DNA from: Roseibium sp. Sym1
Lineage (GTDB): Bacteria; Pseudomonadota; Alphaproteobacteria; Rhizobiales; Stappiaceae
DNA: 64,000 nucleotides
Direction: 5' to 3'
Assembly: GCF_027359675.1 (NCBI RefSeq)
Contig: NZ_CP114786.1
Location: forward strand, 4,624,501 to 4,688,500
Under the pieces are notes generated by a model. The model saw only the letters and a program-made list of their open reading frames with translations. It made no database searches and had not been told where the DNA came from. A program made the translations under genes and the position numbers. Of the stretch, positions 18,070 to 26,020 are shown piece after piece (positions within the stretch are counted from its first letter, which is position 1; every line of letters starts with the position of its first letter).

Positions 18070-20519
18070 CCGGGCCGATCAGGTTGGATGAGGCCGTTGC
18101 CGCGTCGGCGCAAATTGTCGGCGGCAAGGCCTTCGTGCTGGCGGAACTTGCTGCAAGCGGCTTCAAGGTGCCACCGTTTGTCGTGATCCCGCCCGAGACC
18201 TTTCGGGACGGCCGTCTCGATCCGGACAGCCGCGCTGCACTTGCCGAAGCCGTCGCTGCGCTGTCGGGATCGGCATTTGCCGTGCGCTCGTCCGGGCGCG
18301 CCGAGGACGGGGCCGCCGATTCCCATGCCGGACAGTTCCTGACACTGCTCAAGGTCGCAGCGGACGGCGTTCCGGAGGCCGCCGAAAGGGTTTTTGCCTC
18401 CGGGCTGGCGGACAGCGTGACCGCCTACCGGAGTGCGCGCGGCCTGAGCGAAACGGACATGCCTTCGGTCATCGTCCAGGTTATGATCGCGGCCCGGGCG
18501 GCCGGGGTTGCCTTTGCCGGCGATCCGGTCAGCGGGCGGCGCGACCAGGTCCTCGTTTCGGCGACGGCGGGTCTCGGGGAGGCCCTGGTTTCTGGTGAGG
18601 TCAGCGGCGAGACCTGGCGGTTCTCAAGACCAGAATTCGAAACCCTCGAAATGCCGGCTGGCGACTGTGCGCTCGGCGAGGAAGATGCCCGAAGGGTCGC
18701 GAAACTGTGCATGGACGTCACCGCCGCCAGAGGTGCGCCGCAGGACATCGAATGGGCCTTTGACGAGAAAGCGGTGGAGCCGCATCTTCTCCAGGCCCGT
18801 CCGATCACGACACAGCTTCTGCCGGAAGGAGCGACGGAGACCCGGCTGCTGGTGTTCGACAACTCCAACATCGTCGAAAGCTATCCGGGGCTGGTGTCAC
18901 CGCTGACCTTCAGTTTTGCGGTGACGGCCTATGCGCGGGTCTATCGCACGTTCCTCGACATGATCGGCATTCCGGAGCCGGTGGTGCGGGCGCACGGGCC
19001 GGAACTTGCCAACATGCTCGCGCGTATCGACGGGCGCATGTACTACAACCTCGGCAACTGGTACCGGCTGCTGTCGCTGCTGCCGTTCTTCTCCAGCAAC
19101 CGGCAGCACATGGAAACCATGATGGGGGTGTCCGAACCGCTGCCCGATGAGGTGATGGAGGGGATCGCGCCCTCCAGGGGGTTCACTTCGGCGGCCCGGA
19201 TGGTTGCCGGGCTCGCCCTGGCGGCCCTGCGCCTCAAAAAGACCCGGGCCGGATTCATGAAACGCATCGGCGAGACCGTGCCGCCGCGTGATACGTGGAG
19301 CGGTTTGAACCGGCGCCCGCTTTCGGAACTTGCCGGAGAATTCCGCCGCGTCGAGCTGGCGCTTCTGGATGACTGGGACGCGCCGATCGTCAATGATTTC
19401 ATGTGCATGATGGCCTTTGGCGGCTCGCGTGCACTGCTTGAGAAATGGGCGGGCGATGCCGGTCTGGCACTGCATAACGACGTCATGATCGGGCAGGGCG
19501 ATATCGTGTCGGCGGAACCAGCACGTCTGATCCGGCAGATGGGCGAGGTCGTGCGGGCGACACCGGGCGCCGCGGAAACGCTGGCCGAAGGCGACCGGGA
19601 CGGGATTTTCGCTCTGCCGGAGCTCGGGCCGTTGCTCAGGGACTATCTGGACCGCTTCGGGGATCGTCGCATCGGCGAGTTGAAACTGGAGGAGCCGACC
19701 CTTGACGAAGAACCGGGCGCGCTGTTCCGGGCCGTGCTGGCCTCGGCGTCCCACACGGCGGAAAAACACGAGCGCACCGCCCCGGACGCCGAACTGAAAC
19801 GGCTATTCCGAAGCCGGCCGCTTCGGCGCTTTCTCGCCGGGCGCGTGCTTTCCTATGCCAAGGCCCGCGTGCGTGACCGGGAGAACCTGCGCTTCGAGCG
19901 CACGCGCATCTTCGGTTACGCCAGGCGGGTGTTTCGCGCCATGGGATCTTCGCTTGCCGCGACCGGCCATCTGGAGACCGCGGACGATGTCTTTTTCCTC
20001 ACGCTGGAGGAGCTGCTTGCCATTGCAGAAGGTGCGGCCCCCGGTGACAACATCGCCGGCCTGGTAGCGCTGCGCCGTGGCGAGCAGGACGCGGCAAGGC
20101 GTCTGCCGGACCCGCCGGAGCGGATCCTGGTGCGCGGATCGGTCATCGACCGTGCACGGCGCCTGGCAACCACGCAGGAGGCCGATCCGGGCGAAACCGA
20201 AACCGAACGCCGCGGCACTGCCTGTGGCGGCGGCGTTGTGACAGGCATTGCCCGTGTCATCCACGATCCTGCGGAACAGCAGGTCCAGGCGGGCGAGATC
20301 CTCGTTGCCCGCCACACCGATCCGGGCTGGATTTCCCATTTTGCCAATGCCGCTGCGGTGATCGGCGAGCGCGGCAGCGTGCTCTCCCACTCTGCCATCG
20401 TCTCGCGGGAACTCGGCATCCCCTGCGTGGTCGCGGTTCGAGACGCGTGCAACTGGATCGAGACGGGTGACAGGGTCGAGGTCGACGGTTCCAACGGCTG
20501 GGTGAAGAAACTTCCATGA
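18066..20519 (+). CDS. PEP-synthase/rifampicin-phosphotransferase-like enzyme (ATP-grasp plus swivelling His domain)
   Basis: 817 residues, GTG start in a GTGA overlap. The N-terminal PPDK-type ATP-grasp is marked by VGGKAFVLAELAASGFKVP (18-36) and FAVRSSGRAEDG (71-82). The C-terminal phosphohistidine domain has GSVLSHSAIVSRELGIPC with His775. The total length and the absence of a recognisable PEP/pyruvate TIM barrel make it resemble rifampicin phosphotransferase, where ATP's beta-phosphate passes via His to a small molecule. The middle region (about 280-680) is probably the acceptor domain and matches nothing I recognise. In this operon the acceptor could be an alcohol intermediate rather than an antibiotic. 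Confidence 0.84.
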   Translation: MTGPIRLDEAVAASAQIVGGKAFVLAELAASGFKVPPFVVIPPETFRDGRLDPDSRAALAEAVAALSGSAFAVRSSGRAEDGAADSHAGQFLTLLKVAADGVPEAAERVFASGLADSVTAYRSARGLSETDMPSVIVQVMIAARAAGVAFAGDPVSGRRDQVLVSATAGLGEALVSGEVSGETWRFSRPEFETLEMPAGDCALGEEDARRVAKLCMDVTAARGAPQDIEWAFDEKAVEPHLLQARPITTQLLPEGATETRLLVFDNSNIVESYPGLVSPLTFSFAVTAYARVYRTFLDMIGIPEPVVRAHGPELANMLARIDGRMYYNLGNWYRLLSLLPFFSSNRQHMETMMGVSEPLPDEVMEGIAPSRGFTSAARMVAGLALAALRLKKTRAGFMKRIGETVPPRDTWSGLNRRPLSELAGEFRRVELALLDDWDAPIVNDFMCMMAFGGSRALLEKWAGDAGLALHNDVMIGQGDIVSAEPARLIRQMGEVVRATPGAAETLAEGDRDGIFALPELGPLLRDYLDRFGDRRIGELKLEEPTLDEEPGALFRAVLASASHTAEKHERTAPDAELKRLFRSRPLRRFLAGRVLSYAKARVRDRENLRFERTRIFGYARRVFRAMGSSLAATGHLETADDVFFLTLEELLAIAEGAAPGDNIAGLVALRRGEQDAARRLPDPPERILVRGSVIDRARRLATTQEADPGETETERRGTACGGGVVTGIARVIHDPAEQQVQAGEILVARHTDPGWISHFANAAAVIGERGSVLSHSAIVSRELGIPCVVAVRDACNWIETGDRVEVDGSNGWVKKLP

Positions 20520-21607
20520 CACAATCCATTGACCAGCGCGCCAGTTTCGACGCCATTCGCTACGCCCGGGCCTGGGAGGATGCCGACGTGCTTCTGGGCG
20601 CCATGCATCCGCGGCCCGGCCAGCGTTTCCTGTCGATCTGCGCGGCCGGGGACAATGTGCTGTCCCTGTTGCTGCTCGACCCGAAGAAGATTGTCGCGGC
20701 GGACCTGTCGCCGGCGCAGATCGCCTGCCTGAAGCTGCGCATCGCAGCCTTTCGTGCGCTCACCCATCCGGAGTTCCTCGAGCTGATCGGCGTCCTGCCG
20801 TCGACGCGGCGAGGGGAACTGCTTTCCCGCGTGACCGCCGACTGCGATCCGCAAACCCGTTCGTTCTGGCAGGGGCTTGCGCCTGATGTCGACCGGTTCG
20901 GTGCCGGAAATGTCGGCAAGTTCGAGAACTATTTCCGCCTTTTCCGCCGCTATATCCTGCCGCTGATCCATTCTCGAAAAACCATCGAAAGCGTTTTTGT
21001 CGCGCGCGAGGAAGCCGCGCGCGGTCGTTTTTTCGAGGACCGCTGGAACAATGGCCGCTGGAAGCTGGCGACCAGCCTGTTCTTTTCGCGAACGGTGATG
21101 GGTTGGCTCGGCAGGGATCCCGCCTTCTTCGATCATGTCGAGGGCAGCGCCGGAGCCCATGTCCGGCGCAAGGTCCGCTTCGCCGCGGTCGACCAGGACC
21201 CGAGCCGGAACCCCTATATGCGCCATATCCTGACGGGCACGAATGACGGGGTGCTGCCGACGGCGTGGCGACCCGAGAATTACGATACGATTGCCGCCCG
21301 CGTTGACCGGATCACTCTGGTGCAGGGACCGGTTGACCAGGTCGAGACGGGCGCGTTCGACGGCTTCAATCTCTCCGACATCTTCGAGTACATGTCCCTG
21401 GAAGAGACCGCGCAGGTCTATGGCCGGTTGCTGCAGCGGGCCGCGCCGGGTGCTCGCTTCGTTTACTGGAACATGATGGCGCCGCGTTCCGCGCCGGCGG
21501 CGTTCGGTGACCGGGTCCACCGATTGCCGGAGTTGGAGGCGCGAATGAAGCTGGTCGACAAGGCGTTCTTCTATGCCGACCTCGTCATCGAGGAAGTGGC
21601 CCCGTGA
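20516..21607 (+). CDS. DUF3419 family protein, BtaA-like SAM-dependent aminocarboxypropyl transferase
   Basis: 363 residues, ATG start in an ATGA overlap. SICAAGDNVLSLLLLDPKKI (40-59) followed by VAADLSPAQIACLKLR is the SAM-binding segment of DUF3419/BtaA proteins. FDGFNLSDIFEYMS (about 281-294) and RFVYWNMMAP near the C-terminus are family features. BtaA moves the 3-amino-3-carboxypropyl group of SAM to diacylglycerol, giving the homoserine head group of betaine lipids. The partner methylase BtaB is not in this window, so the product may stay unmethylated or differ from a betaine lipid. Whether the acceptor is diacylglycerol is unknown. Confidence 0.85.
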   Translation: MTQSIDQRASFDAIRYARAWEDADVLLGAMHPRPGQRFLSICAAGDNVLSLLLLDPKKIVAADLSPAQIACLKLRIAAFRALTHPEFLELIGVLPSTRRGELLSRVTADCDPQTRSFWQGLAPDVDRFGAGNVGKFENYFRLFRRYILPLIHSRKTIESVFVAREEAARGRFFEDRWNNGRWKLATSLFFSRTVMGWLGRDPAFFDHVEGSAGAHVRRKVRFAAVDQDPSRNPYMRHILTGTNDGVLPTAWRPENYDTIAARVDRITLVQGPVDQVETGAFDGFNLSDIFEYMSLEETAQVYGRLLQRAAPGARFVYWNMMAPRSAPAAFGDRVHRLPELEARMKLVDKAFFYADLVIEEVAP

Positions 21608-22905
21608 CCGCGCAGGTTCTGATTGCCGTTGCCTCGGTGATTGCGTTGTTCGCCCTGGCGGCGATCATTCGCAAGATTGCCGAGCGGTTTGTGATCGGTG
21701 CCGAAAGCCAGCGCAAGGTGGTTCATGTCGGCGTCGGCGTGCACGCGATGGTACTGCCGCTTTTGCTGACCCGGGAGGGTTTCCTGGTCTTTGCAGGTCT
21801 GGCGGCTGCGGCGCTTCTGGTGCTGCGCATTCCCGGGATCGCATCCGAGGGCATCGGCGCGTCACTGCATTCGGTGGAACGCCGCTCCTGGGGCGACTTC
21901 CTGTTCCTTGTGGCCGTCACCGTGCTGTTCGTGCTCTCGCCCGGCCATCCCGCGCTCTACATCTTGCCGATCGCGGTCCTGACCCTGTCCGATGCCGCCG
22001 CCGCTCTCGTTGGTACGGAATACGGCCGGCTGCGCTTCGGCGACGGCGACAGGGTCAAGAGCGTCGAGGGCAGCGTCGCCTTCTTCGTCGTGACCTGGAT
22101 CACCGCCGTGGTGATCATGCAACTGGCAACGGAGATCCCGCGACCCAACGTGATCCTGCTGGCGACGCTGGTGTCGGTGTTTGCGACCTATGTCGAGGCC
22201 GACAGCTGGCGTGGTCTCGACAATCTCTTTGTCCCGGTCGGCATTTTCGTGCTGCTGAGCACCTGGGCGCAGTCCGCACCCGTTGTTCTGACGGCGCTGA
22301 CCGTCGGCTGGCTTGTATTGCTGCTGCTGGCCAGGCTTTCGGCGTCGCATCTCGGCATGACGCCCCATGCCGCGCGGTCCGCTGCCGTCGCGCTGTTCCT
22401 GTCCGCCATCGTGGCTTCGCCGATCAATTCGGTGATGCCCGTGCTGGCCTTTGCTGCCGCACTTTTGGCTCGCTCCACGGAAGGTGACACGGAATCGATC
22501 CTGGATTTCGTCGCAACACTGATCATGACGGGCGTTGCCTGGTTGGTCATCGGCAATGTCTTCGGTGTCAACGCCATTGCCTTCTACGCGGCGAGTTTCG
22601 TGGGTATCGGCGCCGGCTACGCGACCTTTGCCTTACGCGAGAGCCGGTTCAGGTCTCCCGGGAGCGCCGCCGCGCTGGCCGTCTTTCTGCTGGCCTACTG
22701 GTTGCTGCTGCCCGGCATGATCGGCTTCATGAACTGGGTTCCGCAACTGCCGCTGTTTGCCGTTGTGGCGACGGTGAGCACCATGGTGGTGCTCGTCGAA
22801 ATGCTGTGCCCCCGGACCTGGCAGGCGCGGCCGCCAGGCTTGCGGCTTGCCATTTCCGCTCTCGTGATGCTCGTTCCCGTCTATCTCTATGAGGTCCTTT
22901 CATGA
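21604..22905 (+). CDS. Phytol/dolichol kinase-like CTP-dependent membrane protein (VTE5/SEC59/DGK1 class)
   Basis: 433 residues, GTG start in a GTGA overlap. About a dozen hydrophobic segments. RKVVHVGVGVH (37-47), LTLSDAAAALVGTEYGR (127-142 region, Asp130) and KSVEGS (152-157) are the conserved elements of VTE5/dolichol kinase/DGK1 lipid kinases, which phosphorylate a long-chain alcohol or diacylglycerol using CTP. The protein is about twice the length of the minimal kinase: residues 210-433 add another membrane block (SPINSVMPVLAFAAALLAR and beyond) of unclear role. In this operon it probably phosphorylates an isoprenoid or lipid alcohol. A phosphatidate cytidylyltransferase annotation is the main alternative. 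Confidence 0.78.
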   Translation: MTAQVLIAVASVIALFALAAIIRKIAERFVIGAESQRKVVHVGVGVHAMVLPLLLTREGFLVFAGLAAAALLVLRIPGIASEGIGASLHSVERRSWGDFLFLVAVTVLFVLSPGHPALYILPIAVLTLSDAAAALVGTEYGRLRFGDGDRVKSVEGSVAFFVVTWITAVVIMQLATEIPRPNVILLATLVSVFATYVEADSWRGLDNLFVPVGIFVLLSTWAQSAPVVLTALTVGWLVLLLLARLSASHLGMTPHAARSAAVALFLSAIVASPINSVMPVLAFAAALLARSTEGDTESILDFVATLIMTGVAWLVIGNVFGVNAIAFYAASFVGIGAGYATFALRESRFRSPGSAAALAVFLLAYWLLLPGMIGFMNWVPQLPLFAVVATVSTMVVLVEMLCPRTWQARPPGLRLAISALVMLVPVYLYEVLS

Positions 22906-23699
22906 CGTTGCCGAAGATTCACCGTGACGTGCCCTCCTGGAACGGGCGGCGCACCGCATCCATCGGCTGCGGGACGTTCGCAGACGCGGAGGTCGGCGCC
23001 ATCTTCCTGAGAGAGGCTTGCGACAAGCTGCGTGGTGAAGGTTTCGAGGCCGTTGTCGGGCCGATGGACGGTTCGACCTGGGGCGCCTACCGCCTGCCGG
23101 TCTGGTCAGACGGTAGCCCGGAATTTTTCATGGAGCCTTCCGCCGGTCCGCATGATCTCGCTGCCTACGAGGCGGCCGGGTTCGAGGTTGCCGAACTGCA
23201 TGTCTCGTCGACGGCCGCGCCCGGATCCCGCGGTTATGCGGGCCTGGTGCCCGGCCTCGGCGTCGACAGCTGGGACGGCACCGAGCCGGAAAAGCTGCTC
23301 GCCAGCGCGCACGCGCTGGTCATGGCGGGTTTTGCGAAAACCCCGTTCTTCACACCGGTGCCGGAAGAGATGTTCATCGCGCGCTACGCACCGCTGCTTG
23401 CCCATGCCGATCCGCGCCTGATCCTGCGGGCAACCGACGAGGCCGGTGCGGTCAAGGGGCTGACGCTCGCCTTTCCCGATCCGATGCGCAAGGGCGCGGT
23501 GGTGCTGAAGACCTATGTCGGCGCGGTGCCGGGCGCCGGCCGGGTGATGGCTGACCGCGTGCACGAACTCGCGGGCGAACTCGGCTATCGTGAAGTGATC
23601 CACGCCCTGATGCGCGAGGGCATCGCCTCGGAGGCCCAGAGCCGCAAGTTCGGCGGCACGGTCTTCCGCCGCTATGCCCTGATGGGACGGGTCCTTTGA
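22902..23699 (+). CDS. GNAT-like acyltransferase, unknown substrate
   Basis: 265 residues, ATG in an ATGA overlap. The N-terminal half has VGPMDGSTWGAYRLP (about 48-62), resembling the VGP...YR segment of a group of long GNAT-fold proteins, followed by FFMEPSAGP. The C-terminal half has a beta-rich region and GAVVLKTYVGAVPGAGRVMA, where acetyl-CoA pyrophosphate binding would be expected. The GNAT assignment rests on this layout only. It could N- or O-acylate a small metabolite made by the operon, using the acyl group activated by the next gene. Confidence 0.55.
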   Translation: MTLPKIHRDVPSWNGRRTASIGCGTFADAEVGAIFLREACDKLRGEGFEAVVGPMDGSTWGAYRLPVWSDGSPEFFMEPSAGPHDLAAYEAAGFEVAELHVSSTAAPGSRGYAGLVPGLGVDSWDGTEPEKLLASAHALVMAGFAKTPFFTPVPEEMFIARYAPLLAHADPRLILRATDEAGAVKGLTLAFPDPMRKGAVVLKTYVGAVPGAGRVMADRVHELAGELGYREVIHALMREGIASEAQSRKFGGTVFRRYALMGRVL

Positions 23700-25120
23700 A
23701 CCTCATCGAGGACTTCCTTGCCGAGGCGGTCCGCCGGCCGGAGCGCACCGCGATCATCGACAAGGCCGGCACGGCGATTTCCTATGGCGATCTTGAGACC
23801 CGTTCGGCCCGGCTCGCCGCCGGATTTGCCGCGAAGGGGATCGGAGAAGGCGACCGGGTGCTGATCGGGTTGTTTCCCGGTCTGGACCTTTATGCCGGGC
23901 TTGCGGCCCTGTGGCGGCTGGGAGCGGTGGCGGTTTTTCCCGAACCGGCCATGGGCCTTGCCGGGTTCCGGCATGCGGCTGGGGCAACCCGGCCGAAAGC
24001 GCTGCTCGCGGCAACGCTGGTCGGTCTGATCGCGCGTATTCTGCCGGAGACGCGGCGCATTCCCGTGCGCCTGTCGCCTTCGGGGGACTGGCCGGAGGGG
24101 CGAAGTGACTGCGCCCCACGCGGGGAAAACGATCCGGCACTGATCTCCTTCACCAGCGGCAGTACCGGTGAACCGAAAGCCATCGAGCGCTCGCATGGCC
24201 TGATGCGGGCCCAGCACGCGGCGCTAGCGCCGTTGATTGCCTCGGATCGCGACGAGATCGACATCGTCGCCTTTCCCGCCTTTGTGCTCACCTGCATCGG
24301 CCACGGCACCACCGCCGTGATGCCAAACTGGAACCTGCGACGGCACGACCGCATGCCGCCTGAGGCCCTTGTGAAGCTCGTCAAGGCAACCGGCGCGACC
24401 CGGCTGCTGGTGCCGCCGGTGGTTGTCTCGAGGCTCATCGGCACAGACCTGCCGGAGACCGTACGCAGGGTGATGACGGGTGGCGGTCCGCTTTATCCGG
24501 ACGTTGCGCGGCGCTTCCTGGACGCCCATCCTGGCATCGGGCTGACCAATGTCTACGGTTCCACGGAAGCCGAGCCGATTGCCCATGCACATCTGGAGTG
24601 TTTGAGCGACACGGACTGGGAGGTAGCTGCCTCCGGCGGCGGGCTGCCGGTCGGAAGGCCGGTTGCGGAGGCGTCTGTGAAATTCGTCGACGATGAAATC
24701 CTGGTCTCCGGCCCGCATGTCAATCGCGGCTATCTCGATCCGGCGCGCAATGCGGAAACCAAGCTGATCGAGGGCGATACCGTCTGGCACCGTACCGGCG
24801 ACGCCGGCCGTCTCGACGATCAGGGGCGTCTCTGGCTGCTCGGCCGCCACGGCGCGGCGACGGACGGCCTGTTCGCTTTTGCTGTCGAGACCGCCGCCCG
24901 CCTGTGGCCGGGCGTCACCGCCGCCGCCTTCGCGGTGGATGGCAAGGGCAGACCGGTCCTGTTTCTTTCGGGCGATACTGCCAACCTGCCGGACTGGCGT
25001 GAAAGAGCCGAGGCGCTCGGTGCGCTGGACGTGCTTTGCGTTGATGCCATCCCGATGGACCGTCGGCACCGCTCGAAGCCCGATACACGGCAGTTGCTGA
25101 AGCGGTTCGGCCGGGGGTAG
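23696..25120 (+). CDS. AMP-forming acyl/aryl-CoA synthetase-type ligase, last gene of the operon
   Basis: 474 residues with a TTG start in a TTGA overlap with the previous stop; such a start is rare but agrees with the operon's pattern. Motifs of the ANL superfamily are all present: SFTSGSTGEPKA (151-162), NVYGSTEAEP (about 283-292), WHRTGDAG (about 364-371) and, near the C-terminus, RRHRSKPD with the likely adenylation lysine. It should adenylate a carboxylic acid and form a thioester or pass it to a nucleophile. It is shorter than typical fatty acyl-CoA ligases. The substrate cannot be read; a fatty or isoprenoid acid would suit the neighbours. Confidence 0.88.
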   Translation: MNLIEDFLAEAVRRPERTAIIDKAGTAISYGDLETRSARLAAGFAAKGIGEGDRVLIGLFPGLDLYAGLAALWRLGAVAVFPEPAMGLAGFRHAAGATRPKALLAATLVGLIARILPETRRIPVRLSPSGDWPEGRSDCAPRGENDPALISFTSGSTGEPKAIERSHGLMRAQHAALAPLIASDRDEIDIVAFPAFVLTCIGHGTTAVMPNWNLRRHDRMPPEALVKLVKATGATRLLVPPVVVSRLIGTDLPETVRRVMTGGGPLYPDVARRFLDAHPGIGLTNVYGSTEAEPIAHAHLECLSDTDWEVAASGGGLPVGRPVAEASVKFVDDEILVSGPHVNRGYLDPARNAETKLIEGDTVWHRTGDAGRLDDQGRLWLLGRHGAATDGLFAFAVETAARLWPGVTAAAFAVDGKGRPVLFLSGDTANLPDWRERAEALGALDVLCVDAIPMDRRHRSKPDTRQLLKRFGRG

Positions 25121-25267
25121 GGGGCTCGCTGCGGCGAACCTCTTTCAAGACCGGTCATGCAGAGACGGTATCGTATGGCCGTATCCGATTGCGCAGCCAC
25201 ATGCAGGTGCCGGACAGTTATGCCGTGATGTGCAATTGGCTCCCGCCTGTCGAGTGTCTTGCGGTTC

Positions 25268-26020
25268 TCAGTTCACGACGTCCATGCCGGCTTGGCGAAA
25301 GGCCGCTATCTCTTCTGCCGAGGCCGCCTTGTTTGTCACCAGCCTGCCGATCTCTCCAGTTTCCCAGGACTGAACCCTGCTGGTTTTGCCAAGCTTGCTC
25401 TGGTCGGCCAGGATGACTGTCTGTTGGGCCTGTGCCGCCATGGCGATGGAGATTTCGGCTTCCTGCAGGTCGTAGAAGAACGCGCCCTTGGTCGGATGCA
25501 CGGCGACCGGAGCCGAGAAGCACAGGTCGACCCGGAACCGGCGGATCTCGGACAGGGTAAGCTCGCCCACCGTTGCCGGGACGTCGGCGGCCATCCGGCC
25601 ACCGAGCAGCAGCACATCCTTGCCTGCCCCCTGCAGCGTGGTGGCAATATCGATCGAGTTGGTGATCACAGACAGATCCGACAGCTTGGCCAGTTCACGG
25701 GCAAACAGGGCTGTGGTGGTGCCCGCGTCCACAAGGATTGTCTGCCCGGGCTGGATCAGACCGGCGGCCTTGCGGGCAATCTCGGACTTTGCCCGTATCT
25801 GTTTCGTCATCCGTTGGCGGAAGGGCTCCTCCGACCGCGGCTCTGGCAGGACCGCGCCGCCGTGGACGCGGTTGACCTGTCCGGATTGCTCGAGGTCCAG
25901 CAGGTCGCGGCGCACGGTCTCGCGAGAGACGTTCAGCATTTGCGCCAGGTCGTTGGCGCTCACCTGCTGGCTTGCGTTCAGCATCGACAGGATGAGCCGG
26001 TGACGTTCCTTTGCCCACAT
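25268..26020 (-). CDS. DeoR/GlpR-family transcriptional regulator
   Basis: 250 residues. MWAKERHRLILSMLN, then helix-turn-helix (about 19-45, VSANDLAQMLNVSRETVRRD) and GQVNRVHGGAV are the DeoR N-terminal signature. The C-terminal DeoRC sensor domain has ILVDAGTTTALFARELAKL, a sugar-phosphate-binding loop in this family. ATG 26020 overlaps the TGA of the permease gene, so it is the last gene of the ABC transporter operon and probably represses it until a phosphorylated sugar or polyol accumulates. Confidence 0.9.
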   Translation of the reverse strand: MWAKERHRLILSMLNASQQVSANDLAQMLNVSRETVRRDLLDLEQSGQVNRVHGGAVLPEPRSEEPFRQRMTKQIRAKSEIARKAAGLIQPGQTILVDAGTTTALFARELAKLSDLSVITNSIDIATTLQGAGKDVLLLGGRMAADVPATVGELTLSEIRRFRVDLCFSAPVAVHPTKGAFFYDLQEAEISIAMAAQAQQTVILADQSKLGKTSRVQSWETGEIGRLVTNKAASAEEIAAFRQAGMDVVN

